Part shown: positions 53,878 to 64,000 of the stretch, piece after piece
Layout: every line of letters begins with the position of its first letter
Numbering within the stretch: position 1 is the stretch's first letter
DNA from: Conoideocrella luteorostrata
Lineage: Eukaryota; Ascomycota; Sordariomycetes; Hypocreales; Clavicipitaceae
Assembly: GCA_032433595.1 (NCBI GenBank)
Contig: JASWJB010000198.1
Span: 1 to 64,000, forward strand
DNA length: 64,000 nucleotides
Direction of reading: 5' to 3'
The notes under the pieces: generated by a model
Told to the model about the DNA's origin: nothing
The model's input: the letters and a program-made list of their open reading frames with translations, nothing else
Database searches by the model: none
Made by a program: the position numbers and the translations under genes

Positions 53878-55998
53878 TTACCTCAACATATACGAGAGAT
53901 CCGGGAGCCCGCGCAAGACACTTGCCACTGCTTCGTCGGCTTGTGTTTCACGAGACTGCGTTTCCAGGATTTTAGGTTGAGCGGCCAAAGCAGGACGTGA
54001 AACATGGAACGACTTTGTCTTAACAGGCTCGACAGTGCTTCTATTCTCAAAAGAGGAAATAGATGCGCTTGGATCGTCCGTAAGGGGTCCGGTGGATTTC
54101 TTTGTTAGTGGTTCCTGGACCGTATTCTTGTCTTCACGTGCTGGCGTCATCGTATCCGTTCCGCTAAATACATCAAGCCCTCCCCATGGGTCAGTCTCCA
54201 ATCCAGAGATGGTCAAGCCTTGTGTTGATTTCGATGTTGAATTCGTTTCTGCATTGCATACAGCCGTCGGGGGCAATGGCCGTACCATCGAGTCTTTGTG
54301 AAATAATGGATTTGATTCCACCATCGGGGAAGAGACCATTTCGCCCCAGTCGTCTTCGTCATCCTCTTCCTCCTTCCCCTGTTCACCGTCCTCCATTGTG
54401 CTATCAGGTTCTATTGCCATAGTCCTGTTAGGTGGTTCAACACTAGAAATGCTATCCGCAGATGTAGGAGGCCTAGCCAACTCTGTCAAAGGAGACGGTC
54501 CAGCATGCCATTCCGAAGAAAACCCCTTCACCCTAACAGGCGAAGACGGCACACTGCTGCTCCACCCAAACGATGGCACTGCTGGGGACATGATTGTACC
54601 CTCCACAGAAGCAGAAGCAGATACCTGCCTATTATGAACTGTGCTGCTTTTGTTTTTATTCTTCGCTAAGAGCTGGCCGATCTCCACAGCTGGCGCTTCA
54701 GAATCCCAATTAAACATATTTCCCTTGGCGTGTCCTGATCTTCTACCCAGCACGACACGGCCGCCAATGGAATCCTCCTCCATCCATCGGCGGACAGTTA
54801 TCAGGACGTCTTGTCGAATATGGGAGCCGCGCCATGATACGCGGACGTAGGTCTCGTCGTCGTCGCCGTAGTTGTGTTTTCTGATGGAACCAAAGCGGGA
54901 TATGCGATACCAGGCTTTTCGTTCACTCACTGATGCGAACGTATCATGCTCAATTGTGTCGGGGAGGGTCTCTGCTTGGGCAGGAGACGGCTGCGTGTTG
55001 AGAAAGAGATCGTCGAGATGAGAGAGATCTATGGAATAGGCGAGCGGTATTGGTTTCGATTTTCGGTTGCTGGTGATATTCGGCGTTTGCTCTTGTATCG
55101 GCGCGGCGACTAATTGTGGAGGGGTTTCGGCTCGAGCGTTAAGTCTTGACTGCTTTGAAGAGCTTTCAACGTCCAGTTGTGTCGGTTGATGGTCGTGTAC
55201 ACTTGGCTCTACCTCCACGACTTCATCCCTCCCAGTAATTTGGTCTTTTGGCGCATCGTTCCCCCCCACCCAGGCGGCAGCAGGCAGAGCATCATCTGAA
55301 GCAGCTTGTTCGACTTCGTGGCGCACCTCCACTGTTTTATCATCTCTTGTTGTAGGCTTTGTTAACGGAAGATCCAAGGTCGATGAGCTCGTTGCCATCC
55401 CATCATACATTTCCACAAGCTCCTGCACCTTCGAAGGCTGCCTGTTGCCCTCTTCTCGTCTCTCAGCACCAATGGCTCGCCGAGGAGGTTCTTCCAACTC
55501 GGGCGAGCCACACCTCTCTCCCGGCAGCTTCTGTCTCACATCTTCATCGCCCCCATCCTGTATGTCGTGCGTTTCGCTAAGCCCACTCGTATTCGTAATT
55601 TCAGTCGGTAATATCGTTGTGAAGCTGCTTGGCTGTCCCTCCTCTCCTCTCATACTAATCGCCGAATCAGTATTTCTCCCCTCCCGCAGATTGAACGCCT
55701 CTGCCCCTAGCTTCCAAGGGTCTGGCGTCGTTCTCCCCGTGGCACTCCCGAGGGGTCGCAAATTCGGACTCGCTCCCCAGCCAGGACTCGCCTTGCCACC
55801 CGTTGTCGTATCGTTCCAACCTCCCCATAACCCATGATCATTGCCATCTTCTTCGACCGCTCGGGCCCACGGCGAAGGCGACCGGGACGATTTGCGAGGA
55901 CTGTTTCCGAAATGGATTTTCTGCGGTTCGGACGGCAGGTCAATCTTGACTGGGGTGGTCGTGTCGGTTGCCCAGGGGGAGTCCCAGGGGTCCTCCAT
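53878..55998 (-). CDS. Large disordered protein of unknown function, 706 residues
   Basis: Intronless, from ATG 55998. It begins MEDPWDSPWATD, then is mostly Ser/Pro/Glu/Asp-rich and disordered. One ordered-looking block (about residues 360-460) reads ERKAWYRISRFGSIRKHNYG, followed by a VRVSWRGSHIRQDVLITVRR helix, RVVLGRRSG and KGNMFNWDSEAP. The block suggests a small conserved core. Tryptophan-glycine-rich stretches (LWGGWND, WGASPN) occur near the N-terminus and again in the acidic region (DDWGEMV) late in the protein. I believe orthologues exist in other Sordariomycetes but recall no function. No signal peptide or membrane helix. It is likely a nuclear or cytoplasmic scaffold, which is a guess. 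Confidence 0.75.
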   Translation of the reverse strand: MEDPWDSPWATDTTTPVKIDLPSEPQKIHFGNSPRKSSRSPSPWARAVEEDGNDHGLWGGWNDTTTGGKASPGWGASPNLRPLGSATGRTTPDPWKLGAEAFNLREGRNTDSAISMRGEEGQPSSFTTILPTEITNTSGLSETHDIQDGGDEDVRQKLPGERCGSPELEEPPRRAIGAERREEGNRQPSKVQELVEMYDGMATSSSTLDLPLTKPTTRDDKTVEVRHEVEQAASDDALPAAAWVGGNDAPKDQITGRDEVVEVEPSVHDHQPTQLDVESSSKQSRLNARAETPPQLVAAPIQEQTPNITSNRKSKPIPLAYSIDLSHLDDLFLNTQPSPAQAETLPDTIEHDTFASVSERKAWYRISRFGSIRKHNYGDDDETYVRVSWRGSHIRQDVLITVRRWMEEDSIGGRVVLGRRSGHAKGNMFNWDSEAPAVEIGQLLAKNKNKSSTVHNRQVSASASVEGTIMSPAVPSFGWSSSVPSSPVRVKGFSSEWHAGPSPLTELARPPTSADSISSVEPPNRTMAIEPDSTMEDGEQGKEEEDDEDDWGEMVSSPMVESNPLFHKDSMVRPLPPTAVCNAETNSTSKSTQGLTISGLETDPWGGLDVFSGTDTMTPAREDKNTVQEPLTKKSTGPLTDDPSASISSFENRSTVEPVKTKSFHVSRPALAAQPKILETQSRETQADEAVASVLRGLPDLSYMLR

Positions 55999-56721
55999 GC
56001 CGAGAATAGGCTACGACTTGGAGCGAACCATTGCAGGATGTCGAGTTGGTGGTTGATTATAGGGCGCGTACGTTGAAGATAGAGCTGAAGGACGTATATG
56101 CAGTGCACAGCGATGCAAGGCGTTGAGAATACCTGGGGATGGAGGTCGAAGCTTGGCAGCTGTCTGGTCGTGGTGAAGCTTGATGACTGCACCACCGGCC
56201 TGAGCGGTTGCCTCGCCGGCCGCTATGCGTTTCGTATCCTAGAACTGTGGCGCGGAAGAGCTAGACACAACTGTAGCTATTGTTGTCAATAGCAAATGTG
56301 TGCCGTTAAGCAAATCAAGCAATATGTTCACAGATACCCGTCTTACGACGCTTGGCCGCGTCGATTCATGGCGTGGTCAAGGATGGAGCTGGCGCGGAGC
56401 GGCCGGTCTCCGCAATTCCCGACCCGGCCTTTCCGTCACATTAATATAAAATAAACACCTTGCGGCTGACGTTGAATTTCTCAAACCCACCCAGAGATAC
56501 TGGAAACAAATCACGTCGGCTAATTGATATTGTGTCATTATTACATACAATTTACGGATTCATGTCCGTGTTCTAGCAAGGTCATGTATGTGTGTGTATG
56601 GCCTCAGAAGGCGGCCCAAGAGAGGGGGAAATAAATCAATGCCAGCTAAGTGCTCCTCGCTAAATCGACTCCCTGATCGTAATAAAACAGGCAATTCGCC
56701 TCAAATATATAGCTGTCATGA
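55999..56721. other. Intergenic region
   Basis: 0.72 kb between the CAF-1 gene's 3' end and the start of the 706-residue gene, both on the minus strand. No gene; the promoter of the 706-residue gene is expected here. Confidence 0.6.
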
Positions 56722-58757
56722 TCAGCTTTCCAATTCATGGCCAGCTTTGAGATCCCACTCCTTGGATCGCCCGGCGCCTTTCTTTTCAGCGACATGCTCT
56801 AATGTGTTCTTCACCTCCGTACGCGAAACATTGTCGCGGAACTGATGAAAGATGAAGTCGATGATCCCAACTTTAGATAGGGCCTTGTTGTCCAGTATTG
56901 CTTGCTTAACGTCGTTCAGCAGCTCAGCCTTGACGAGCTTCGCGCCTGTAGTACCCGCTTCGCCATTCAGTGCCGCAAAAGCGTTGTTAGGGGCAGGAGG
57001 AGGGGCCATCTTGCTAGAAATTTCTGACGCTGGTTGCGTAAACTTGGGCATTTTGCCTCTTGTGTCCTGTTCCCAATATTCTGCAGAGAAAGGATTGATA
57101 CCCCAGGAATGACCAAGCCCTTCTGTATATTGTTGTTAGTATCAAAGTCATACGGCGAAGGCATGAACTTAAGCCAAGCAACTTACCGTGCATGAACTCC
57201 ATCTTGTGCTCGTAAACAGTGCGGCAAGGTCCCAAGCGATGATAATTTTCAAAGCAGATACCTGTGCTTTCCGGCTCCATTGTGCTTCCAAACACTCGTC
57301 TTGATAGTCCGGCATCCTCCGTATCATCCAAAAATCCATCTAGGTCATCCTCATCGTCAAGCTCCTCTTCATCGTCATCCATGTCAATATCCTCACCTTC
57401 TTCCTCTTGCCATTCAGCTTCCGAGTCATAGTCGTAATCAAGTGGAAGGCGCCGATCAATCGACTTGCGGGCGAGCTTATTTATTATGTCTCGCCCCAAA
57501 GCAAACGGCTTTAGAGTCACCGTGCCATAGTAAGGAGGGCGTACGTCTTGGGAAAATGCAATGACTTTCTGTGGGATGTTCGCTAATTTGACCCGCGCTT
57601 GTTCGAAAATATGATTTGCGGCGTCACCAGCACCGCTGGAGCTTTCTGCTTCCCTATAAGCTGTTTCCATGATGTGCTTAACAGGGTGATGGATTGTCCC
57701 ACGCTTGGAGGGTTTTGAAGGAAGACATAATAGCTCGAGGGGATCAAATCGTCTAGGCTGTTGGTCCAAGGTTTCCTGCTGTTTCGTAACAAAGTCGTCA
57801 AGGATTCGTAACTTGATTTTTTTAGTTTCTTGGTCCATTTGTGTTGGAAATAGGGCTAGTCTGGTGTCCTCTCGGACAAAAAACGGCTTGAATAGCTTGT
57901 CGTACTCGGTTTCTACGGATTTGCTCGTCGCAGTTGTGCCGTCGGCTTTGGCAGGACTAGCCGCAGTCGAATCAGTCTCGCTATCGAGCTTCTTCGGCGT
58001 GCTGGGAACCTTGAAATACGCATTAAGTTTCTGCTGACTCCTGGCCTTTCGGTCCTTTTCATCCTGAATTCGGCGTTGTTCTTCTTCCTTCTTGCGCTTC
58101 TTCTCATCTTTCTGCTCAGCCTTGACGCGGTCCTCTTCTTCCTTTTGCTTACGTTTATCCTCTCGCTCCTTGGCGCGGGCCGCTTTCTCTTCCTCTTGCT
58201 TTGCCTTTTCGACGGCTTTTTCGGCAGCTTTTCTCGCCGCTTGCTCCTCGCGTTCTTTCCTTTTCTCAGCCATTTCCTTTTCCTTGGCTTCCTTCTCACC
58301 AGCTGTTAGGCGCTTGCGTTTTGGGGCGGGCCCTTTGGCTGCTGTTGTGGCACTTGCTGCCATCGTGTCTGCCATTGTGGATGTTTGGTCTTCGTCGGAG
58401 GATTTGTCTGGCTTTGCCTTGGTCGGTGTGAGGGGGCAAGGAGAATTACGCGCAGGAGTACTGCTGCCGGCATCAGTGAGTGCAGGTGACCCAAGCCCAT
58501 TCGGTGATGACTGAACGCCACATTGAACGTGAGGTGGAAGCACTGAAGAAAGGTTAGTTGAGAGCACGAACTGCTTAGAAATCCAATTTGTTGTGCTTAC
58601 AGCTGTCACCAGCCGGCCGAATAGAGGTGGTCTTGGGTGTTTTGGCACCCTGATTCTCGTTAACATTCACCAAATCTCCTGTGAAATCATCGTGGCTCCT
58701 CTTCCGCCCAGCCGAGTCCATGTCCTGCACGTTTGGCGAGAGTTCAAACAGCGGCAT
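56722..58757 (-). CDS. Chromatin assembly factor 1, large subunit (p150/Cac1)
   Basis: Three exons: 58757-58601, 58542-57187, 57122-56722, giving 637 residues. Intron 1 (GTAAGC...TTCAG) joins AGDS-LLPPHVQ, and intron 2 (GTAAGT...TACAG) joins FMHG-EGLGHSWGINPFSAEYW. A long Lys/Glu/Arg coiled coil (KER domain, about 132-221) is followed at once by a canonical PCNA box, QQKLNAYF (222-229). Next come the middle domain with the hallmark RPPYYGT (387-393), an acidic ED region (about 421-461, DYDSEAEW...), and a C-terminal winged-helix DNA-binding domain (about 590-630, LLNDVKQAILDNKALSK). By family, CAF-1 deposits new H3-H4 behind the replication fork through PCNA. The start is ATG 58757; nearby in-frame upstream codons lack an ATG. 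Exon-1 end may be off by one base. Confidence 0.93.
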
Positions 58758-60207
58758 TGGAGATACTGCCGCAGCCAAGAGCAGACTGTTCACACTTGTT
58801 CAAAAATGGGCAGCGAATACCAAGTGTGCCTGTTTCTGAGAGGAGGGGTGTTCTGCATCGAATCTTCTCGATCAGCTAACCGATCCGGTGCAAGTCCAGC
58901 GAATAGTCATATGACGACAGCAGGCGCGATCTATCGTGTCGGTTGCAAAAACTAGTCAAACCCGTCGATTTTGTTCCGCAGATGAAGTGCTGGTGGCATG
59001 AATGGGAGATTGAAGAAGTACCATGTAAATGTCCCAGAGTTTTAGCATCGAGTTACTAGTTAGTTACTCCGTTGGTGGAAGGGAATGGCAGGAACGCGGC
59101 CGCGTGAACTTGGCGCTCCTACCCATGTCAGGACGCGTCGGATGGCCTCCAAGAAGCACAGGTCGCGCGCCGCCACAGAGCACTCTACGGGTAAATACCG
59201 GGAAGGTGGTGTGGCTGGGGTGTCCAGAAGCATTCAGGCTGCGGAGTACAGAGTACTCCCTCCGTAGCCACATTCCCATTGCCCCGCGCTAAGCCGTTAT
59301 TAGTCGGCGTGGGCTCAGTGTCCGTACGGAGAGTAGTGGCTTGGCAAACGTCACGGCAACTTGAGCAGTTTAGTAACTAGCTGGCATGATGCAATAGCGT
59401 CCTGAAAAACTTTCTCGAGACAGTCATCGATGATTCAAGTTTAAGTGGCAATGGAGGAGATGCAATACGCATCCACTCAAAGGCGCTGAAACAGATCATC
59501 AATGCCCCGCGACGACCTCAATTGGATTCACAACGAGGCTGAGGCATGTAACGTCACTCTGCCAACGTTGGAGGCCTTGCGCCTCGTGGCATAGCTGTCC
59601 GGCACTGACACGAGGACCCTAGTAATGCCGATCACATCGTCACTAGATCTCACGTAAAGGCAAGGTTCATATGTAAATGTTCATGGTGACTATACGACGG
59701 CCTCACAGCTCATCGCTTCTTTCTTGTTATTGATATATGTTCCCTCCTTGGCTGTACCATTTATCGGTTCCAGCCTCCAATAAACACACGCTTTTGTCTC
59801 GCCATGTGGAGATACAAATGGCCATGCTTGCCCCTTCACCACTGCCCAGCAGAGACAAGAGGCCCGAGCAATATTAGCGATAGTAGTGACATGTATAGAA
59901 AAAAGAGTACAAAAAATCATTGGTATCGGAAAAGCAGACTAGTAGCGATTGAATATCATCCTGCCACAAACGCCAATCCATGCGAGCCGGATGATTCGAA
60001 ACGACCGAAATTAAGCTTTGGGTGAGGCAAAAACGAACGGGGGTAGAAACTCATAAGCCCATGTATAATAAAAACTGTAACACCAAAAAATAAAAATAAA
60101 TTGGCCCCTTGCTCCTTCAATCAATGAAGTGAGGCTGCTCTTCGTATCTGCAAAATGCTACGGTATTTAGCATTGGCGTGGTTGGCAAGTACGTCGTGAC
60201 CAAAATA
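58758..60207. other. Intergenic region, no supportable gene
   Basis: 1.45 kb between two minus-strand genes, so the left part is the CAF-1 promoter. It contains several TACTCCGT/ACGGAGTA-type motifs near 59065, 59240-59270 and 59320. Only short frames are present. Confidence 0.6.
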
Positions 60208-61284
60208 TTAATCAGGGTTGGCAATGTAGAGGCGGCCAGACGTAAGAGTTGCAGTCCTCTCATCGACACTGCCTCGTCGCTTGAGCTCTTCAGCACTCTT
60301 GACGCTCTTCTCTCTAGTTAAAGCTGAGTGCTTTTGAGAATTGACTGCCAGCTTAGGCGCATTGCCAAGTTCTCCCACATTGTCAGCCCGTTCACCGCTA
60401 CTGCCACTACGAGAACTCTGGGCCCGTCCTGAAGCCGCATCGTCAATAGGCTTGACTGACCCTTCCGCTGGCCGTTCGGCAAGACTGCCTCTTCTCTCCG
60501 GGGTGTCGCCCGGACTGCGTCGCTGTTGGGCCCCTGAGGCAACAGAGCCAGCAGAAGTTCGGTATTGTGCGCCTCGTCTGCCACTCCCAGTACTGCTCCG
60601 TCCACTGCTGCCAGTTCGGCGATGATGTACACGGGACATAGTCTGAGCATCATCTTCGTCGCTGCTTTCGCCCTCCACTTCAGTAGCACTGAGACGTAAG
60701 GGTACGCCGCCGACGCCGACGTGGTTCGTGTCGCCAGGAACGTATCCAACGACTGGGGTTTTGCCGTGATGTCTGATCTTGGCAGCAACTTTGCCCGTTG
60801 CGCTGATGCCGGTGTTGCTGCGACTGCCAGTGACTGTGCCACGACCTCCTCCAACTACTTCGAGATTAGCTCGCATCTTAGCTGCCCTCTGTTGTGCCGT
60901 AACTCTTGGGTCTTCATATTGCGCACGGTCGCACCAGACCGTAGCCTTCTGCCTACGTAGAAGTGCAACATAGCCAGTGGGCTGAGCGATGGTTCCCCCC
61001 GAGCGACTAGAGATGGAGCGACGAAGGTCTGTAGAAGAGGAGGTACGGTAGGCGGCGGGAGGTTGCATGCTGGAGGTTGTGCTGAAAGTATTGACAGAGG
61101 GGGACCGTCTAGAATGCTGCATGTGCGGAGGCACAGCCTGAGGGTATTGAGCGCCAGGATGCTGTTGTGGTTGTTGCAGCTGCTGTTGCACAGGAAACGT
61201 ATTCGACGAAGTGGTTCGCGACCGCGAGTGACCGTAGGCGTTGGTTTGGTCCATTGGCCTCGACATCGCATGTGGTTCTAGCAT
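60208..61284 (-). CDS. Low-complexity basic protein of unknown function, 358 residues
   Basis: Intronless. ATG 61284 is the first ATG in frame; ATG 61266 (MSRPMDQTNAYG) is an alternative start. The protein is rich in Ser, Arg, Gly and Gln. One compact block at about 100-145, ALLRRQKATVWCDRAQYEDP followed by a QQRAAKMRANLEVVGG helix, looks conserved. It continues with KVAAKIRHHGKTPVVGYVPGD. The remainder is phospho-site-like (SSDEDD, RRTGSSGRSS) and disordered. I recall similar single-copy proteins in other filamentous ascomycetes but no function. No signal peptide or membrane helix. Function is unknown. Confidence 0.7.
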   Translation of the reverse strand: MLEPHAMSRPMDQTNAYGHSRSRTTSSNTFPVQQQLQQPQQHPGAQYPQAVPPHMQHSRRSPSVNTFSTTSSMQPPAAYRTSSSTDLRRSISSRSGGTIAQPTGYVALLRRQKATVWCDRAQYEDPRVTAQQRAAKMRANLEVVGGGRGTVTGSRSNTGISATGKVAAKIRHHGKTPVVGYVPGDTNHVGVGGVPLRLSATEVEGESSDEDDAQTMSRVHHRRTGSSGRSSTGSGRRGAQYRTSAGSVASGAQQRRSPGDTPERRGSLAERPAEGSVKPIDDAASGRAQSSRSGSSGERADNVGELGNAPKLAVNSQKHSALTREKSVKSAEELKRRGSVDERTATLTSGRLYIANPD

Positions 61285-64000
61285 GGTGAAGGGCAAAAGC
61301 AAAGGCCGGCGAGGTACGCCAGTCTTTAATCAGGATTGCTGGTTGTAAAGTCCCTCCGTCCTTTGCTGCCTTCTTGGGGGGGTCGAGGCTGAGGCTTCCT
61401 TCCTCCTATTGTTCTCACTTCGCGTCCAACAATAACACAGTAGAGTCTCCGAAGCTGAATGTACGCGGTTGGATCGAAAGGTCGGTAGTGGGAGAGGTTG
61501 CAGACCAAGAAAGAGCAGTCGTGTCGGGATTTCGGTCGAACCTGAAACTCCTCCGTTCTTGGAGTCCTTTGTCCTCGCCAGCAAGTTCTGTCAGGAAGGG
61601 AGACCGCCTGAGTCGTATGGAGCCGGTAGGCACGTAAGGTGGGTGGGTGCAGGAGACAAGGCCGTGAATAAAGGAAAGAAAACAGGTCACTTTTAGGAGG
61701 GAGGGTAGGGAGCCTAGGGCGCAGGACGGAACCGGAAAAGGGCCAAGAGTTGAGGGAGGAATGGAGAAGATAAGGGGAAAAGGCTGGTGAGTGAGTGTTT
61801 ATTTGGTGTGCAGAGAGACGAGTGCAGGCGACGGTACTCCGTACTCCGCAGGGTGTTCATTCAGTGTTGGACTGGTCTGTTCTCCGTCAACATTGGCCCT
61901 TCGCATTCAGCCAGCTGCAAGTCTATCAGTGTCTGGCCGGGCCAGTCTGCCAGCGCTAGGGAGCATGAGACCAATGGTCTAACGTTGCATAAAGCCATAA
62001 GCGGAGAGATGCGAGGGGGGTGAGGGGAGGGCCGACTGGCAACTGGGAGGATTTCCAGGCGCGGCAGGGCTAAGGCTTGGCCAAGGCTCGCCGCCCGAGC
62101 TAAGAGTCCACGAGCCACTGATGAGTGGCCTTCGACAGGGCACAACGGCACCTGAAGCTCGCGGCTGTCGGCATATCCGGTCAGCTAGCAGCCATACACA
62201 GTCCGACGCTTCAGCGTTGTGCAGAGTATGGTCGGTAAAGCTTTCTGCTTTGGTGTCTCAGGTGCTGGCTGGAGCGATGTGTACACCAGCGACTGGACAG
62301 AGCATGCAATAACGGAGCGCTGAGGCGCAACATTGGAGATTCAAACGAAACAGCGTGCGCAGATGGCGACATGGTTTTGGGGCACTGAAGCTCGGACGAC
62401 GCATGGCTCAAGTACCTCAAATCCATCAAATCCAACAAATCGCCTAGACGTTCGTGCCTGAACCATGGAGCCGCCTAGGCTGCCCCCCCGTGGGACCAAG
62501 AAACCATTGTGCTTGAGGCCGGACAGCCAGATCCTGGTAATGTTGTTGCTGCTGGGCTGCAGAGCTGTGCCCCTACCCATGTCCTCCCTCGCGCGCTTCA
62601 TACTTCATCGAACTTCAATAAGTAAAATTTGATTCCTCCCAGCAAGTCATTAACGATCTTTGGGTCTGTAAGGGAAACCATCAGACATCCACATCATGAG
62701 TCTCTACTTTGGCTTATGACCCACGAGTCGACGTCGCTAAATCGAAGGGGGGGTTGGACGGCATGTTATCTCGACATGCGCATCCTCGAAATCTCACTTC
62801 ACACTGTAAATGGCGCTGCATTCCGATCTTTGATGCTTTGGTGTGGTTCAGCCCGCCTGCCCGCCTGCTGTGATCCCGCACTCACGGGGTCGAGGCCCCC
62901 CACTGGACATTGGTGAACGGCCCAACAACAGGTGGTTGTGTGGATTCTGTGGATTCTGTGGATTCTGCGGATGCTGTGCAGGGGCTTTTTCCAAAGCTAT
63001 CTTCAATGTGCGCGCGCCAGGCCACGCCGGCCAATCAGTTGTGCGCTGAGAGCTGTGATGTAATCGGTAACTGGAACATGGGTTGGACGAATCATACCGC
63101 TGCACACGCTACTGACAGAGATAAAAGGCAACACTCGCACCCGCTGGTACGCAGTACAGCAAGCAGGAAAAAAATATAAGCGGGGCCATGCCGAGTGGCT
63201 CAACATGGACGCCGCTCCGTCAAGGTGCGTCGTCTCGCGTTGTTGGCCCTCTACTCCGTGTTCGTCGGAAGAATTATTAGATCATCCATCATCAGCTATT
63301 GTCAAAGGACCCAGAGCAACGCCGGGGTAGCCGCCACAGCGAGATGAAACATCAATTGATTTTGCTGAGTGGGCAAACCTTCGCATTGATGTGCAGCGAC
63401 AAGAGCAAACCTTGACAAGTTGTCAAACAAAAGCTTTCTGTCGACCATGACTTTCGGGCGCCACAAAAACATCCGAGCTGTTCTGTGGTAACTTGGAGGG
63501 TAGACGGAAGGACTGCAACCCGCTATCTAGATTCGTGCATCACTAGCACCGGTTCACTGTATCCGACAACGCCTACTCTTTTTGGGTGTCTTACGTTTTT
63601 GTTGTCCGTCCGCCTAGAGACGAAGAAGTTTCAGCGGGTGACCGAATCAACGAGGTCGCGCAATCTTTCAAACAGGCGATTCCCCATCGGTGCTATAGTC
63701 TTATCTAGATGCATCGTTTACCGATTAGGGAGAGGCGCTGCATTTTTGTTGCGCACAGCTCTGTTGGGAAGCGAGTCGGCGCATTGGTACTCCGTAGATT
63801 GCTGGCGTTCCATCAGCACGGCTGGCGGACTCCAACTTGATTCTTCGACTTCCAGCATTGGCGGGGAATCCTGGCAGCGAAATTGCTGTGCCGTCCTGAC
63901 CTTTGTTTTGATATGAAATAGTTCGCTCTGGACCGCTCCTCTTCCTACCTCGCATGCGATCTGGCGCGGAAATTCCACCTTTTACAGAAACAGGTACATG
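61285..64000. other. Gene-poor end of window
   Basis: 2.7 kb without a supportable gene. 61285-61700 would include the promoter and leader of the minus-strand gene at 60208-61284. A double TACTCCGTA motif at about 61832-61850, a 9-bp tandem repeat at 62938-62973 and a TACTCCGTA motif at 63788-63797 are present. An open frame at 63485-63916 lacks any domain. Confidence 0.55.
62938..62973. repeat. 9-bp tandem repeat, four copies
   Basis: TGTGGATTC repeated three times with a fourth diverged copy (TGCGGATGC). It lies in a non-coding stretch. Confidence 0.8.

Noticed and set aside
63187..63250. tRNA-Leu/Ser-like D-arm (GCCGAGTGGCTCAA)
   Set aside because: No matching acceptor stem, anticodon arm or T-arm (GTTCGAAT-type) at the right spacing.
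63485..63916. Plus-strand open frame of 143 residues near the window end
   Set aside because: No domain, and an overlapping antisense frame of similar quality; treated as chance.

Overview
This window reads as nuclear DNA of a filamentous ascomycete, most likely a hypocrealean Sordariomycete of the insect- or plant-associated kind. The evidence is: (i) short spliceosomal introns, mostly 50-110 nt, with GTAAGT/GTATGT donors and CAG/TAG acceptors; (ii) fungal housekeeping genes (Dug3-type amidotransferase, Cdt2, CAF-1 large subunit, SLC35F-type carrier); (iii) fungal-specific families (Ca3427-like binding-protein fold, SAT4/Pth11-like rhodopsin-domain protein, 14-exon ABC-C exporter); and (iv) a secreted protein with a cholera/heat-labile-enterotoxin-like ADP-ribosyltransferase domain, a family expanded in insect-pathogenic Hypocreales. 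The genus is not settled from this sequence alone.

Layout. 1-7.6 kb is gene-poor, with a CA/TA microsatellite, a small tandem repeat and possible gene relics. 7.6-19.9 kb is gene-rich: a Cys-rich orphan (-), Dug3-like glutathione-degradation amidotransferase (-), Cdt2 WD40 protein (+), heme-oxygenase-like membrane protein (-), and SLC35F-like carrier (-). 20.2-23.2 kb holds a 232-bp inverted-repeat element (MITE-like) beside the intronless enterotoxin-like ADP-ribosyltransferase gene (-). 24.9-36.8 kb is a small-molecule-handling block: Ca3427-like substrate-binding-fold protein (-), alpha/beta hydrolase (-), MFS transporter (+), and full-length ABC-C transporter (+). A 120-residue membrane protein (-) follows, then a 3.2-kb desert with a 510-bp TATG/TGTG satellite and a palindromic hairpin. 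40.9-46.0 kb carries an acyl-protein-thioesterase-like hydrolase (-), a DUF925-type nucleotidyltransferase-like protein (+) and an FAD monooxygenase (+) whose frame is broken by one base. 46-52 kb is a second desert containing a split membrane-protein relic and a possible small secreted-protein gene. 52-61.3 kb carries a rhodopsin-domain membrane protein (+), a large disordered conserved-looking protein (-), CAF-1 p150 (-) and a low-complexity protein (-). The last 2.7 kb shows no gene I can support.

Themes. Two replication-coupled proteins (Cdt2 and CAF-1 p150) both carry PCNA-interaction-like motifs. Transporters and modifying enzymes sit together at 25-37 kb without a recognisable biosynthetic backbone gene. 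A short motif, TACTCCGTA / TACGGAGTA, recurs about 25-30 times by eye, always outside the coding exons I defined. The most striking single locus is the enterotoxin-like gene with a neighbouring transposable-element remnant. Gene models below were spliced by hand from frame continuity and family conservation, and exon boundaries are given in each entry.
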